Part shown: in pieces, positions 32,250 to 42,400 of the stretch
Layout of the letters: each line of letters opens with the position of its first letter
Numbering within the stretch: position 1 is the first letter of the stretch
DNA from: Chionoecetes opilio
Lineage: Eukaryota; Arthropoda; Malacostraca; Decapoda; Majidae
Direction: 5' to 3'
DNA: 64,000 nt
NCBI GenBank assembly: GCA_016584305.1
Contig: JACEEZ010000170.1
Location: 530,001-594,000, forward strand
Translations under genes and position numbers: made by a program
Notes under the pieces: model-generated
Seen by the model: only the letters and a program-made list of their open reading frames with translations
The model's database searches: none
Told to the model about the DNA's origin: nothing

Positions 32250-33179
32250 CTACTGAGGTGGTGGGTAGCAGCGAGGGATTTCCCGTAGGAAGTGATGGAA
32301 GATGGTGGTTGGGTCTTGGTGACTGTGGCAGAACAAGTATCGGGCGAAGTACTGCCTATAGTGGTCTTTTTTGTTGCCAGCTCTGAGAACCCAGCTCTTA
32401 ATGTCTTTTCAGAGCTGTTCGATATTGTTGGTATGTACCCGCGTCACTGGATCCACAAAGTTCTTAGAGTGGTTCACGACTCTGTGTGTATAACCCAGGT
32501 CGCTGAGGCCGCTATAGGCTTTCCAACAGTCACTGTATATTATTGACCCAGGGAGGATGTCCTTTTGGCACAGGGGAATGAGGGTAGCAGCGTCTCTTTG
32601 CTCCACAGGGAAAATAAAGCGCCGCTTTGTCTCCCTGTCTATGCCCCCAAAATCCCACACTCCATCCACTAATCTTCCGCGATTGTACTTACGCTTGCCG
32701 AATTTACTCTCATCAATTTCCACCACTATCCCCGGGCCACCGATTGGCTGCTGGTCGTCCAGCCACTTCTCGCACACCTCACCACAGAAGCTCTTCCAGT
32801 CCACCACTGTCTTTTCAGCGAGGCCAAAGTTTGTCTGGAAGTATTGCCGAGTGTAAAACTTCCGCAAGAAGGCGTTTATAAAAAGTAAGTTCACACTTGG
32901 GAACACTTTAACTTTTTCCAGCCACGTTCCTTTCAAGCGTGAAGCATAGAAATCGCATTGTATTTCACGCTTTGACTTCGGATTGTGGCGTATTCATTTA
33001 CTGCAGTGAAACCCACGTCCATTTTTCGTCAAAGACAGCTCACGCCTGCAGTTATCACACTTTCTCTTAATTGGTATGACACCGTGTTCTTCAAATACTT
33101 TCAGAGCCTCTTGGTCTTTGTTAAGGTATAATTGGATGATAGTGACTTCAGTGGCGGAACAACCTCTACACTCCATCAT
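32250..33179 (-). pseudogene. Merlin (IS1595-type DDE) transposase with two TGA stops
   Basis: One frame runs from ATG at 33179 to TAG at 32250, about 310 codons, interrupted only by TGA at 32994-32996 and 32409-32411. The N-terminus has a zinc ribbon (KRKCDNCRRE, then FHCSK and the first TGA). The first stop falls where the fourth zinc ligand of a C-x2-C pair would be. The core shows VVEIDESKFGKRKYNRGR (first D), IIYSDCWKAYSGL (second D), RVVNHSKNFVDPVT and HTNNIEQL (E), followed by the second TGA. The C-terminal part WVLRAGNKKDHYRQYF and FHHFLREI is still conserved beyond it. Cut-and-paste transposition is the family role. TIRs were not located. The copy is young or was under selection until recently. 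Confidence 0.88.
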
Positions 33180-33239
33180 TTCAACTGACTAACTGAAGGG
33201 TGATACAAATTTTAGGAGCTTTGTTTTAATTAAGAGCCT

Positions 33240-33356
33240 ATGATTGGCCGTGTGGAAATTATAATAGCCTTTGATTGGCTATTATATTAGTGTGCCTGAT
33301 TGGCTGAGGGAAAAATATGCACGCTTGTCATTGGCTAATTGTAGCTGCTCTGATTG
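33240..33356 (-). promoter_or_regulatory. five CCAAT boxes upstream of the Merlin gene
   Basis: GATTGGCC, GATTGGCT, GATTGGCT, CATTGGCT and GATTGGCT on the plus strand give GCCAAT on the transcribed strand, starting about 60 bp upstream of the ATG and spaced 20-30 bp apart. Promoter function is inferred. Confidence 0.45.
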
Positions 33357-33677
33357 GCTCGCCTCTAACGAGGTGTGAAATCTGTGAGTAACAAAAATTT
33401 TTCCTATTTCGCTTCACGTGCTCACTCGCCTTGGTCTGTATCTTAGGTCGCAGGGTCAGTGTCGAAAAAGGGTTTGATGGGGAGGGTGTGTCTGTCTGCG
33501 CTATAGACAACAAAAGGATAATTTCAATATATACATCATTTTTTTACATTGAGCGCAAGTAGAGTAGTAGTGTACAGTATATTGAGCCAAAAAAATTACA
33601 GAAAACGTGAGTAATAAGGTCTGTAGCGAACGTGAAACTCGTCCATTATAACCCATAGCAGTGGCGTGTCAGATCAG

Positions 33678-34195
33678 CGGCGGGCACTCGTGTAGCAAAG
33701 CGGTCCCGCGATCTTGATCACACCTGATTTCCATTTGGTTTCAGTTGCCACGTTGTGGGTTTTTTTTCAAGACGCGGTGCAGTGTTACCACGCCGGGTGA
33801 GTAGTCTCTCTCTCTCTCTCTCTCTCCTTCCTTTCCTCTCTCTGGAGAGAGAGAGAGAGAGACCTCTCTCTCTCTTTCTCAGAGAAAGAGAGACTTCTCT
33901 CTCTTTCTCAGAGAGAGAGAGAGGTCTCTTCTCTCTCTCTAGATCGAGCTCTCTCTAGAGAGAGAGAGAGAGAGAAGGAAGGAAGGAGAGATGAGAGAGA
34001 GAGAGAGAGAGAAAGGAGAGAGGGAAGGAAAAGAAAGGAGAGAGAGAGAGAGACTACTCGCCTGGCGTGGTAACACTGCATCACATCTTGAAAAAAAAAA
34101 ACACAACGTGGCAATTGATACCACATGGAAATCAGGTGTTATCAAGATCAAGATCGCGGGACCGCTTTGCTACACGAGTGCCCAGCGGCGGTGAA
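33678..34195. repeat. ~520-bp foldback element with GA/CT core
   Basis: GCACTCGTGTAGCAAAGCGG at 33688 is inverted as CCGCTTTGCTACACGAGTGC near 34180, and the arms match for about 125 bp down to GTGTTACCACGCC/GGCGTGGTAACAC. The loop is CT- and GA-rich and itself strand-symmetric. Confidence 0.92.
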
Positions 34196-34209
34196 ATACG
34201 TGACGCTTG

Positions 34210-35098
34210 TGTAGCGCCCCCCTTTTGGCTAGATGTTAATTTGAAGGCCTCCACAAACCTGCCGATTACGCTGCCACCACCCACAATAAGTGGGAAAAAA
34301 CCCCTAAAGATTTAGAGAATATATGAGGATAACTGGGACTTAATGAAAGACTCGTTAACAGGGTTGCTTTATAATCATCACGAACAGTAATCACATCACA
34401 GCTCGAATGGTTTCACCGAAAACTCTACTTCAAATAATATAAATGACCGAAACTACTAACTTCTCCTCCGGGTTTAACACACACAAAAAAATTCTATATT
34501 CTGTTACTAATACTATACCTATCTACATAAAATAATAACAGCGCTACAATAGAGCCTTAGCTCTATATACTGGAGTCCAAGCTGGTCCCAACGTCTGTTG
34601 TCACTCAGCTGGTCTCAACACCCAACATGGACCACGTGTTCCACAAGCCCGCCTGGTAGTCTCACCACTCCGCTTTGCTTCCTGGACCAAACCCTGAATA
34701 TACACATAACACAAATTACAAGTCATGTAATTTAAGATCATGAACTAATCAATGCACTATACATCCTTATAAGTACACCGCCACACACCTACCTTCTAAA
34801 GGGTTGTAGGGGAACGACTCTCCGCGCGAGCAGTCTCTGCAAGGGTTGGCGAGAGAGAGAGAGAGAGAGAGCGAGTTTACTTTCTCCCTTCCTTGCCTTC
34901 TTGCCGTGACGTCACCAGCGACCACGAGTATAAATATATGGCCGGAAACTTATATCCAAATGAATTGGGACTGAGGAGTGAAGAAAAATTGTTATTATTT
35001 TAACAAGTGGCTATATATGTATTACTTTACTCTTACCACTCGGTGTAAACTTTTTGTCAATCGTGAGTCACAGGATTAACCCATTTTCTCGCTTTACA
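34210..35098 (+). mobile_element. LTR-like repeat family A, copy 2 (solo-LTR-like)
   Basis: It starts TGTAGCGCCCCCC and ends TTCTCGCTTTACA. It aligns over its full length with the two halves of copy 1 in reverse and with parts of copy 3. No internal retrotransposon sequence adjoins it. Flanking duplications are not clear. Confidence 0.75.
34907..34936 (+). promoter_or_regulatory. CRE plus TATA core of LTR family A, copy 2
   Basis: TGACGTCA at 34907 and TATAAATA at about 34929 are 14 bp apart edge to edge and match the minus-strand arrangement in copy 1. Transcription from it is inferred. Confidence 0.55.
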
Positions 35099-35175
35099 CT
35101 TATTCACACATACACTTTCCTGTCAGTGATCTTAGAAATGGCAAGTTTCACGGACAGCGATTGGGTAAGTTCAGT

Positions 35176-35256
35176 GGTTGCGGGCCAACTCGGCCCATGA
35201 CTAAGTCGGCCCACTTATACCAACTCGGCCCATTGTGTGTACCAACTCGGCCCGGA
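35176..35256. repeat. left TIR and four CCAACTCGGCCC iterons
   Basis: Copies start near 35185, 35201 (as CTAAGTCGGCCC), 35220 and 35242. They probably bind the transposase, an inference from position. Confidence 0.85.
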
Positions 35257-35512
35257 AACACTTGCTAAGACATGAAATATATTTATTATTTTCATACGCA
35301 GTAATTTTTGTACTGATAGAAAACATGTGCTAAAACTTATGAAACATATATTTATTTCATGCATGTCAATAAGTTTAAAAGGATACTCTATATAAAGCCT
35401 ATAAAAAAACAATTTAAAAACTAAAACAAACTGTACATGGAACTAAAATTAAATCAAATAAAACATGTAATTCTGAAGCTAAAATAAAAAACTAAAACAA
35501 AACAAAACATCA

Positions 35513-37333
35513 CTAACGAACACACACGGCGATGTGATGTGACACAGCTCGTAGTAAATTGTTTGCCGATCTGTCACCGGCATTGTACTGCTCCCAGAGG
35601 CTAACTAATTGTCCGTGATATTTAGCGTATTTTGCTCGTTGTTTGTGTAATACCTTGCCATCTGAGAGCAGACGCACAAGGAGGGGGACAAGTCTGGCCT
35701 CGTCATGAAGGAGCTTTATGAAGAGGTAAAAGCTCAGTTGCCCTTTGCGCGCCTTCAAATTGATGCGGTGGTGCCAGCCTTCTACATCATTGTTGGTGCG
35801 GATGCTTCTGGCAAACACGCACCATGACCTTGAAGGCCAGATATTGGAATAAATCCATGTGTTTCTGATGTAATCCAAAATATTTAAAAGTGATTGACAG
35901 CCATTTGCTTTTCTGTAAAACCTTACAAACAGTTCTTCTATATGTTCTGCTGGCACATATGGTAGTGAAAGGACTTTTCTCAGGTATTTATGGATCCCAG
36001 CATCATTTGTATACGACGCTTGCAGGCCCAGCTCTTGAATTTTCCTCCATACTGTTTGCCCCCAATGAAAACTACATCCTCGAATAAAAACATTAGGCAG
36101 GACGTCGGGAATTGCACGCCAGACACTTTCCTCGAAATCAATCGTAATTTCCTCCACTCTCAGTTCCTCACCTATAGAAGTTCTTTAGTCTTTGACAATA
36201 CTTTCTTATAGTCTCTGCATCTTTTTTCAGACATCAGAGCAAACAGCAGTGGTACTTGTTTCATATTACTCGCATACTGTACATAAGCGTGAATACTGAA
36301 AAGTTGAGTGAAAGGGCGTCGCACTATTTTCAATGTAGCATCAGCATACCAATGCTTTGCCTTGCTAAGCAGTGACAATTGTTCATGTGTTGAGAATAAC
36401 AGATGTCGTCGGCCACCAATAAAAATGTCATGTTGCAGAAAATTTTGAGGAATGTTATCATTACTTATTTCAAAAGTCAAATCAAGAGGTTCAGCTGGTC
36501 GTGTGGTCCTGCGCTTACGATTTCCTTGACGGGCAAGGTTCACGGGAGCAGGTAAAGAAGTTAGGGGCACGTGAAGATCAACTTTGTCACGGAATACCTC
36601 TTCAACGATGTCTGTTGCTGAACGAAACACGTCTTCTACAGCTTTCTTTTTAACAAGGGCTGAAACTTTACTCGTTATCGCAGGGCATGCTTCTGGGGGA
36701 TGGCAATGAGGGTTGTGACCTCTGACATACTTCTCGTCTGCTTCTTTTATTGTAGCTCTGCAATTTGAATTTTTATTCCTCACAACACATCTCCACAGTG
36801 TACAGCAACATGTGTTTTTCTTTTCATCGTACGTATATGCATAACCCAAGCTGTCTATTACCTTATGCTGCCCTCTTTGTGTTGATGATAGCACTTTTTC
36901 ATATGTTATGTCATGTCGTGCATGAGCATTAGAAGGTGTGTGGTTGTCAGCGGGAGCTGCACCAGTGCCCAGTGACGTCAGACCTGAACTTTCAGCAGGA
37001 ATTGCGCTTGTATCTGATGCCACCATACTTTCATCTTCGATGCAAGTTTCGCTTGTGTCAGTTGCTGAACATCTCTCATCTCCGGTGGGAGTTGCGCCAG
37101 TGTCCAGTGTCCTGCAGAAATTACACATCCAGTCGGTCGTGCCCCTCCTTCACGGCTGCCCTGTATTCCTTCCTGGTAACACCACTCCCGCATGTCCTGT
37201 GCTGCCAGCGCATGCATCCATCACATACCAGTGCCTCCTGTTGTGATATAAATACCTGACATTCAGATTTCTCAAAACTTAGAACAATAGTTTTCTCAGA
37301 ACTTAGGAAAATAGTTTGGCCAGCCCTCGCCAT
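35513..37333 (-). pseudogene. PHD-like + FLYWCH + MULE transposase, two frameshifts
   Basis: From ATG at 37333: a cysteine-rich finger LVCDGCMRWQHRTCGSG closes with WMCNFC (PHD-like). A frameshift at about 37125 separates the two halves. A Ser/Thr/Ala-rich linker follows. Then a FLYWCH-type zinc finger (GYAYTYDEKKNTCCC, LWRCVVRNKNSNCRATI, GHNPHCHPP). The MULE core supplies HWYADATLKI (first D), ITIDFEESVWRAIP (second D), CSFHWGQTVWRKIQE and NNDVEGWHHRIN (E). A second frameshift at about 36171 sits in ELL/GEELRVEE. The stop is at 35513. Apart from these two slips the DDE triad and zinc ligands are kept. The gene lies entirely inside the TIRs of the MULE element. Transposition is the inferred role. 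Confidence 0.9.
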
Positions 37334-37614
37334 GTCGCAAGCAAGACAGACAAAAGATACGCCACTTCACTACTGTACATACCTGTCGGGGCCTCACTAA
37401 ATTCCAACACACCAAGCACTGATCAGCCATGTCTCCGTAAAAACCGTGATTGTCGCCAACTGTAACCTGTTTTGTTTTCACTAAACTTGAGGGCAAGCAT
37501 TGAATGCGAGATCGAAGTATCGAAACTTGTCATTTGTATTTTTGTTGATTGTTCAATCAAGAAGTTCAAAAGTAGTTTGGTGAGTTGAATGAGAGATCGA
37601 AGCATGCATCTAAA

Positions 37615-37734
37615 ATGGTCCGAGTTGGCGGGCCTAGCTGGTATTCGAAAATGGTCCAAGTTGGTTCACCAGGTGAGCCGAGTTGGATATCGTAAATGGG
37701 GCGAGTTGGGAATGGGCCGAGTTGGACCTACACC
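37615..37734. repeat. right TIR and five inverted iterons
   Basis: CCGAGTTGG-type cores (one CCAAGTTGG, one GCGAGTTGG) near 37618, 37657, 37677, 37700 and 37716 run in the opposite orientation to the left set. Confidence 0.85.
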
Positions 37735-37744
37735 AAGTGCAGTT

Positions 37745-38029
37745 ACAACCAATACACGATCGGCGGTTTTAAGTATCCTGAATGTTTCGTTCTCATCATG
37801 AGTATTTCTAACCCCTACAACAGCCGTCGGAAATGAAAAATAACACTATGGAGGTCTTGGGGGGCGAACACCCCGCCCCCAGCGAGGTTAGGTTACGTAA
37901 TCAATACCCAGGTTAGGTTAGTGAACTAGCAGGGGGGTCTGGGGGGAGGGGGGTCAGTTAGGTCAGGAGAGTATTGATCAATAGGAAGTATTGGTTGAAA
38001 CTGCATATTTACCAGCAATTGCGGTAAAT
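37745..38029. other. unassigned spacer
   Basis: GGTTAGGTTA motifs and G runs near 37880-37970. No gene is seen. Confidence 0.4.
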
Positions 38030-38535
38030 TTCTAGTGTTTGCCCATACTCTCCCCCTTCCCCCAAACAAGCTTGGGGATCTGTGGGAATGTGGGTTTTTT
38101 GGGTGGGGAGCAAATAATGCGTCGGAAACGTATTTTTAGATTTATGTAGGAGCCCAAATTCCCTAGATCTAGGAAAATTTTACCTAACCTCCTAGCAATT
38201 ATCACCCGCTAATCTATCCTTATCTAATTTAACCTAACCTTCTAATGCGGGGGCTCCGCCCCTCTTGACCCCCTGTAACCTAACAAAATTTTACCTTACC
38301 TCTAAGTGTGAGGGGTGGGTGGGGGCTCGACACTCTGGACTAGACGACGACGTCTCTGGACTTAGAAGAAATCCAATACATTTTCCCTAGATCTTGGGAA
38401 TTTTTACACCACCACTAACTCAAAAACGATGTGGTTGCGACGCATCTTTTTGTACCCCAGCTCAATAACCCGCTTCGCTCAGGTCCCCAAGCTTGATTTG
38501 GGGGAGAGGAGGGAGTATGGGCAAAGACTAGAATA
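38030..38535. repeat. palindromic family C, copy 3
   Basis: TCTAGTGTTTGCCCATACTC near 38030 is inverted as GAGTATGGGCAAAGACTAGA near 38515. Inside are AAACAAGCTTGGGGA and its inverse, and CCCTAGATCTAGG. Unlike the other copies it has no family B arms. Confidence 0.85.
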
Positions 38536-38694
38536 GTACCGCGATTGTTATGATTTTGGATTAAAATGAGGACATGCCCTGTACTTTATTTGGTAAAATT
38601 CTAGAGTCCTTTCCCGCCCTTATAAGTGGATCTTTTTACTCTCCAGACCCTCACAGATCCCTTCAGATACCTCTTAAACGTTATTATATAGTGG

Positions 38695-39060
38695 GGGAGA
38701 GATGCCTTTTTGGTATTATTTTACACCTGGACCAGAATTCCCTACACAGTTGGGAGTGTGGTTTCTGTTTACCTTATTGGATTCTAAGAAACATTCTCTA
38801 TAAGAACATAAGAAAATAAGGAAGCTACAAGAAGCCGTGAGACCTACACGAAGTAGTTCCTGTAAATGTCTAAATTTTCCTGTATGAGCTTCCGTCGCAA
38901 ATCATTACTTTTGGAGATAATGACATGTTGTTTAGAGGGAGAAGAGATACGAGTGTTTACGTGCACCTCACTCTTCTTCCTCTTGTGACCTACATCGCCT
39001 CGGTTTTTCCCTTGCCGCGGACACTTTTTATAATTCAAATTTGGCATTAGTTAGGAGGTT
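38695..39060 (-). repeat. dispersed repeat G, minus copy
   Basis: TTTTGGAGATAATGACATGTTG, GACCTACATCGCCTC and TTACCTTATTGGATTCTAAG match 48175-48395 in reverse. A 90-bp block at 38795-38885 (GAACATAAGAAAATAAGGAA...) is inserted and recurs near 39130-39195. Confidence 0.65.
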
Positions 39061-39194
39061 AAAACATGGGGTTATGTTAGGTTATTAAGTCAAAAGGTGG
39101 GGTTAAGTTAGTTAATTTTCATATCTCATATGAACATAAGAAAATAAGGAAGCTACAAGAAGCCGCGAGACCTACACGAGGTAGTTCCTGGGTT

Positions 39195-39800
39195 TGTTTT
39201 GTTTTTTTGTTTTTTTACATCACAAAGGACTGGCCAAGGGCACAAAAAAAATGGGTAACACAAAGCCCGCTTAGTTGCCAGTCCCTATAAAGAAGACAGT
39301 AAGAGAATAATATAAAAAAGAGGGGTGAGCCAATTTAGTTCAGGAGATGTCTTGTTACTCTTCTTTTGAAAAGATTTAAGTCATAGGAAAGTGGAAAAAT
39401 AGAAACAGGAAGAGAGTTCCAGAGTTTACCAGTGAAAGGGATGAAAGGGTAAAGATACTGATTAACTCTTGCATTAGGAAGATGGACAGAATAGGGATGA
39501 GAATGAGTAGAAAGTCTTGTGCAGCGAGGCCGCGGGAGGGGGGGAGGCATGCAGTTAGCAAGTTCAGAAGAGCAGTGAGCATGAAAATAACAGTAGAAGA
39601 GAGCAAGAGAAGCAACATTGCGTCGGTGATTTAAAGATTGAAGACAGTCAGTCAGAGGAGGGGAGTTGATGAGACGAAAAGCTTTTGACTCAACCCTGTT
39701 TAGGAGAGCTGTATGAGTGGATCCTCCCCAAACATGTGAGACATACTCCATACATGGATGGATAAGGCCCCTGTAGAGAGCAAGCAATTGGGAGGGAGAA
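39195..39800 (-). pseudogene. LINE ORF2 C-terminus and 3' UTR, copy D1
   Basis: The minus strand reads LALYRGLIHPCMEYVSHVWG, a classic post-RT region of Jockey/CR1-type LINEs, then ESKAFRLINSPPLTDCLQSL, FIPFTGKLWNSLPVS and NLFKRRVTRHLLN to a stop near 39335. The 3' UTR ends at an A-rich (TGTAAAAAAAC) tail near 39200. The 150 or so codons are uninterrupted, so the copy is 5'-truncated rather than heavily decayed. A near-identical copy lies at 42400-42970 on the same strand. Confidence 0.88.
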
Positions 39801-40032
39801 AAAAAAGGTTACTTAACACTACCTAGATGCACCTTTCATCCTTATCCATGAAATTACCTAGCCTCCTTTTAAAGCTCCCTAATGACTCTGCACTAACTAC
39901 CTGTCTACTGAGTCAATTCCAATAATTTATTACCCTATTTGTGAACCAGTTTTTCCCTATTTCCTTTTTAAATTTAGTACACTTTTCCAGCTTGAACCCG
40001 TTACTTATTGTTCTACCCTGATCACTAGCCGT

Positions 40033-41988
40033 CAGTGGCGTAGCTAGGTATTTATGATTGGGTGGGCACCTGGGTGGGCACAGCTGACTATGGGTGGGCA
40101 CTAGATGAGCCGAACAAGTCCATACAGCTGGGGAGTTTGGTGGGGACTGGGGACTTACTTTCACTTACAGTGCCAAGACCCCCTCCCCCCCCCCCCTGCA
40201 TATTTTGCATTCTGACCAATATCAAGAGTATATCATGTCGTATGGACTATTAGAAGGTTATTAGATTTTATTCTAGGAGTGTGTGTTGAGTACTGTAGGG
40301 TATCATCCAGTTGCTGATGGAGAACGAAATAAAGCAGTCATGACCAAAAATTAAATACATATATTACCACTTATACAAAATGGAAATAACATAATTGATA
40401 CTGAAAATAAAGAAAAAGGCAGAAGTTTTAAAGCAGCAGGCAAAGAATTTTTTTTCCCACTGAGAAAGTGAGAATACCTCACTTAAGCAAAATTCTTCTG
40501 TTCTTGTGGTTCTCAGCAAACTTATCAACAAATACTTCTAAATCAAGGCTTTTAACTCGCCTGCTTTCAATTGACAACACAGCAAGATTACCTAATCTCT
40601 CATTGCCCATTGTATTTCTCAGTGTAGTTTTCATTAATTTCAGAGCAGAAAAGCTTCTCTCTGCTGAAGCTGATGACACAGGTAATACTACATAAATTTT
40701 GGCCAGTCTGTAGAACTCAAGAAATGCCTCTTCATATGGACCAAGAATTCTCACTAAATCTAACAGTGATTTGGGCTTTTCATTGTCACTTACATCCTTA
40801 TAGCGTCTTTCTAACATGCGTTTTGCAGAGTGCAGCTCATGGTTAAGATCTTCCTCATTAGCACGAAATGCATGAATAAGTCCAGACATTTTCTCAAAAG
40901 ATAAGAACTCAGTACTTTGTGGATTCAGTGCCTGTAATGCTTTCATAAGTTCACATATCTACTTCATTACTGAAGCGCCTTGTCATTTATGTTAACATAA
41001 GATCTAGAATAGGATAGAAGTTAATTCGTGTTGAATCCTTAACACTGAAATCAGAGTGTGTGCTCCTTGACTGTTTTCCAATAGAATCAGTAACAACAAA
41101 ATCCTGGTGGGTGGTGACCACTGGGAGTATTTAAATAAAACTATAGATCAAGAAATATTTAAACACATGTGTAAAAACTGATAAATATTCATCCCTTGAC
41201 GTATATGGCCACATCACATCAACAAAACTTCACAAAATATGTTATTACCTCATTATAAGGCACGAAACCAACTTTAAATGAATTATAAGAATATGTACAT
41301 AAGAATTTTATGAACAACCACTCGTATATGAACAATCTCCGAGGTCCACAAAAGAAATTAGGAAATTAAAATTCTGGCGGTATGTAGTACTTTTTTCCTT
41401 AACCAAAACGTCTCCGTTGTGTAGACAGTTTCCGTTTCCTTGGTGATCTACACATTCTACACTCTGAAGTATCAAAACCAGGAGCTGCTGAGTTTCTCTC
41501 AACTTCATCCCACAAAGCATCGGCAGTGGTCGCTGCCATACAAGGCCACGAATGATCGGTCACTGACTTTGTGTTGTTATGTCGGTCCAGAGAACGTTTA
41601 TAAGACACGTACAAGAGGGAGACACGTACCAACACAAGGCATTATAGAACATTTGTAAGGGTAACTGGTGTAATTTAGTTATGTTCGTTGGTGTTAAAAG
41701 TGATCAATAGAAAGTATATGCATTTAACTCAGACTCAGAGGCATGTTTCTTTCTTTCAAGCAGAGGAAAAATATTTATTGTATTTGAGGTCAAGGGTAAG
41801 TCATCAGTAGAAATTATTCATAATACATTATACTCAATGCATGCTCCTTCAGTCTTCCTCCTCTACCTAATGGAACATGGTACTCACACCACACAGCAGC
41901 CGTGGCCAGTGGGTGGGCACCTGGGGGGGCACCGGCTTCTCGTGGGTGGGCACGTGCCCACCCATGCCCCCCCGTAGCTACACCACTG
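40033..41988 (-). mobile_element. hAT element, 1956 bp, perfect TSD CTAGCCGT
   Basis: The ends are CAGTGGCGTAGCTAGG and CGTAGCTACACCACTG. CTAGCCGT lies at 40025-40032 and 41989-41996. Both subterminal regions carry GGGTGGGCAC repeats. A decayed transposase C-terminus lies on the minus strand. Confidence 0.93.
40479..41095 (-). pseudogene. hAT transposase C-terminal (dimerisation) remnant
   Basis: The open part 40479-40946 ends with the hAT dimerisation signature: LAKIYVVLPVSSASAERSFS and ALKLMKTTLRNTMGNERLGN, then LSIESRRVKSLDLEVFVDKF. Upstream to about 41095, RINFYPILDL-like residues continue in shifted frames. The N-terminal BED finger and most of the RNase H-like core are gone. In known proteins this style is closest to TTF/ZMYM-type hAT transposases. 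It lies inside the hAT TIRs. Confidence 0.9.
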
Positions 41989-42119
41989 CTAGCCGTAAGG
42001 ACTTTTCCTACATCTCCTTTATGGTATCCCTTTATCCACTTACTCTCTAACACACTCTCCTTCCTATTAAAACCATCTGATATCTCCGAAAGTAGTGATT
42101 TGGGACGGAAGCTCATTGA

Positions 42120-42400
42120 GAGAATGTTTCTCAGAATCCATTAAGATAAACATAAATCATGCTGCCAATTGTTTAGAGAATTCTGGTCCTAGAGTAAAAA
42201 TTTCCCACCTTTTTTCCTGCTAAAATGTTTGGGAAATTTCACTAAACTCCAGGGCAATTTCCCTAAAATTTACGGAAATTTCCCTTAGTAGGGAAGAACA
42301 GAAATTGCGTACTGCATTAGCTACCTTAACTAACTGGGGGGCGCAGCCTCTCCAGACACCCCACTAGTTATTTTATTTATTTATTATCATATTATATATT
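42120..42400. other. repeat G fragment and unassigned spacer
   Basis: GAATGTTTCTCAGAATCCATTAAG at 42123-42146 matches 48302 and, inverted, 38780. The rest shows GGGAAATTTC motifs and no gene. Confidence 0.5.

Larger units (their letters stand above)
35176..37734 (-). mobile_element. complete MULE transposon, 2559 bp, 9-bp TSD
   Basis: AAGTTCAGT (35167-35175) and AAGTGCAGT (37735-37743) form an 8/9 matched 9-bp TSD, the length typical of Mutator-like elements. The TIRs match at both ends: GGT, three variable bases, GG, one variable base, CCAACTCGGCCCAT. Iterons of the same core follow. Between them is one transposase gene on the minus strand. Confidence 0.93.
39822..42116 (-). pseudogene. LINE ORF2 C-terminus E, split by a hAT element
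   Basis: The minus strand reads SFRPKSLLSEISDGF and ESKWIKGYHKGDVGKVLTAS at 42116-41997. It then resumes at 40024 with DQGRTISNGFKLEKC, EIGKNWFTNRVINYWN, a TGA, and VVSAESLGSFKRRL to a stop near 39822. The pattern matches the C-terminal tail of CR1/L2-like LINEs. The hAT at 40033-41988 interrupts codons exactly at its TSD, so the LINE is older. Confidence 0.82.

Noticed and set aside
32250..33179. Selenoprotein or UGA recoding in the Merlin transposase
   Set aside because: No SECIS search is possible here, the second TGA is not at a cysteine-like position, and transposase decay is the simpler reading.
33755..34151. Ser/Leu and Arg/Glu repeat ORFs
   Set aside because: Translations of CT/GA runs in the foldback loop.
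36936..37259. Plus-strand ORFs over the MULE gene
   Set aside because: Antisense shadows of the transposase N-terminal region. No independent motif.
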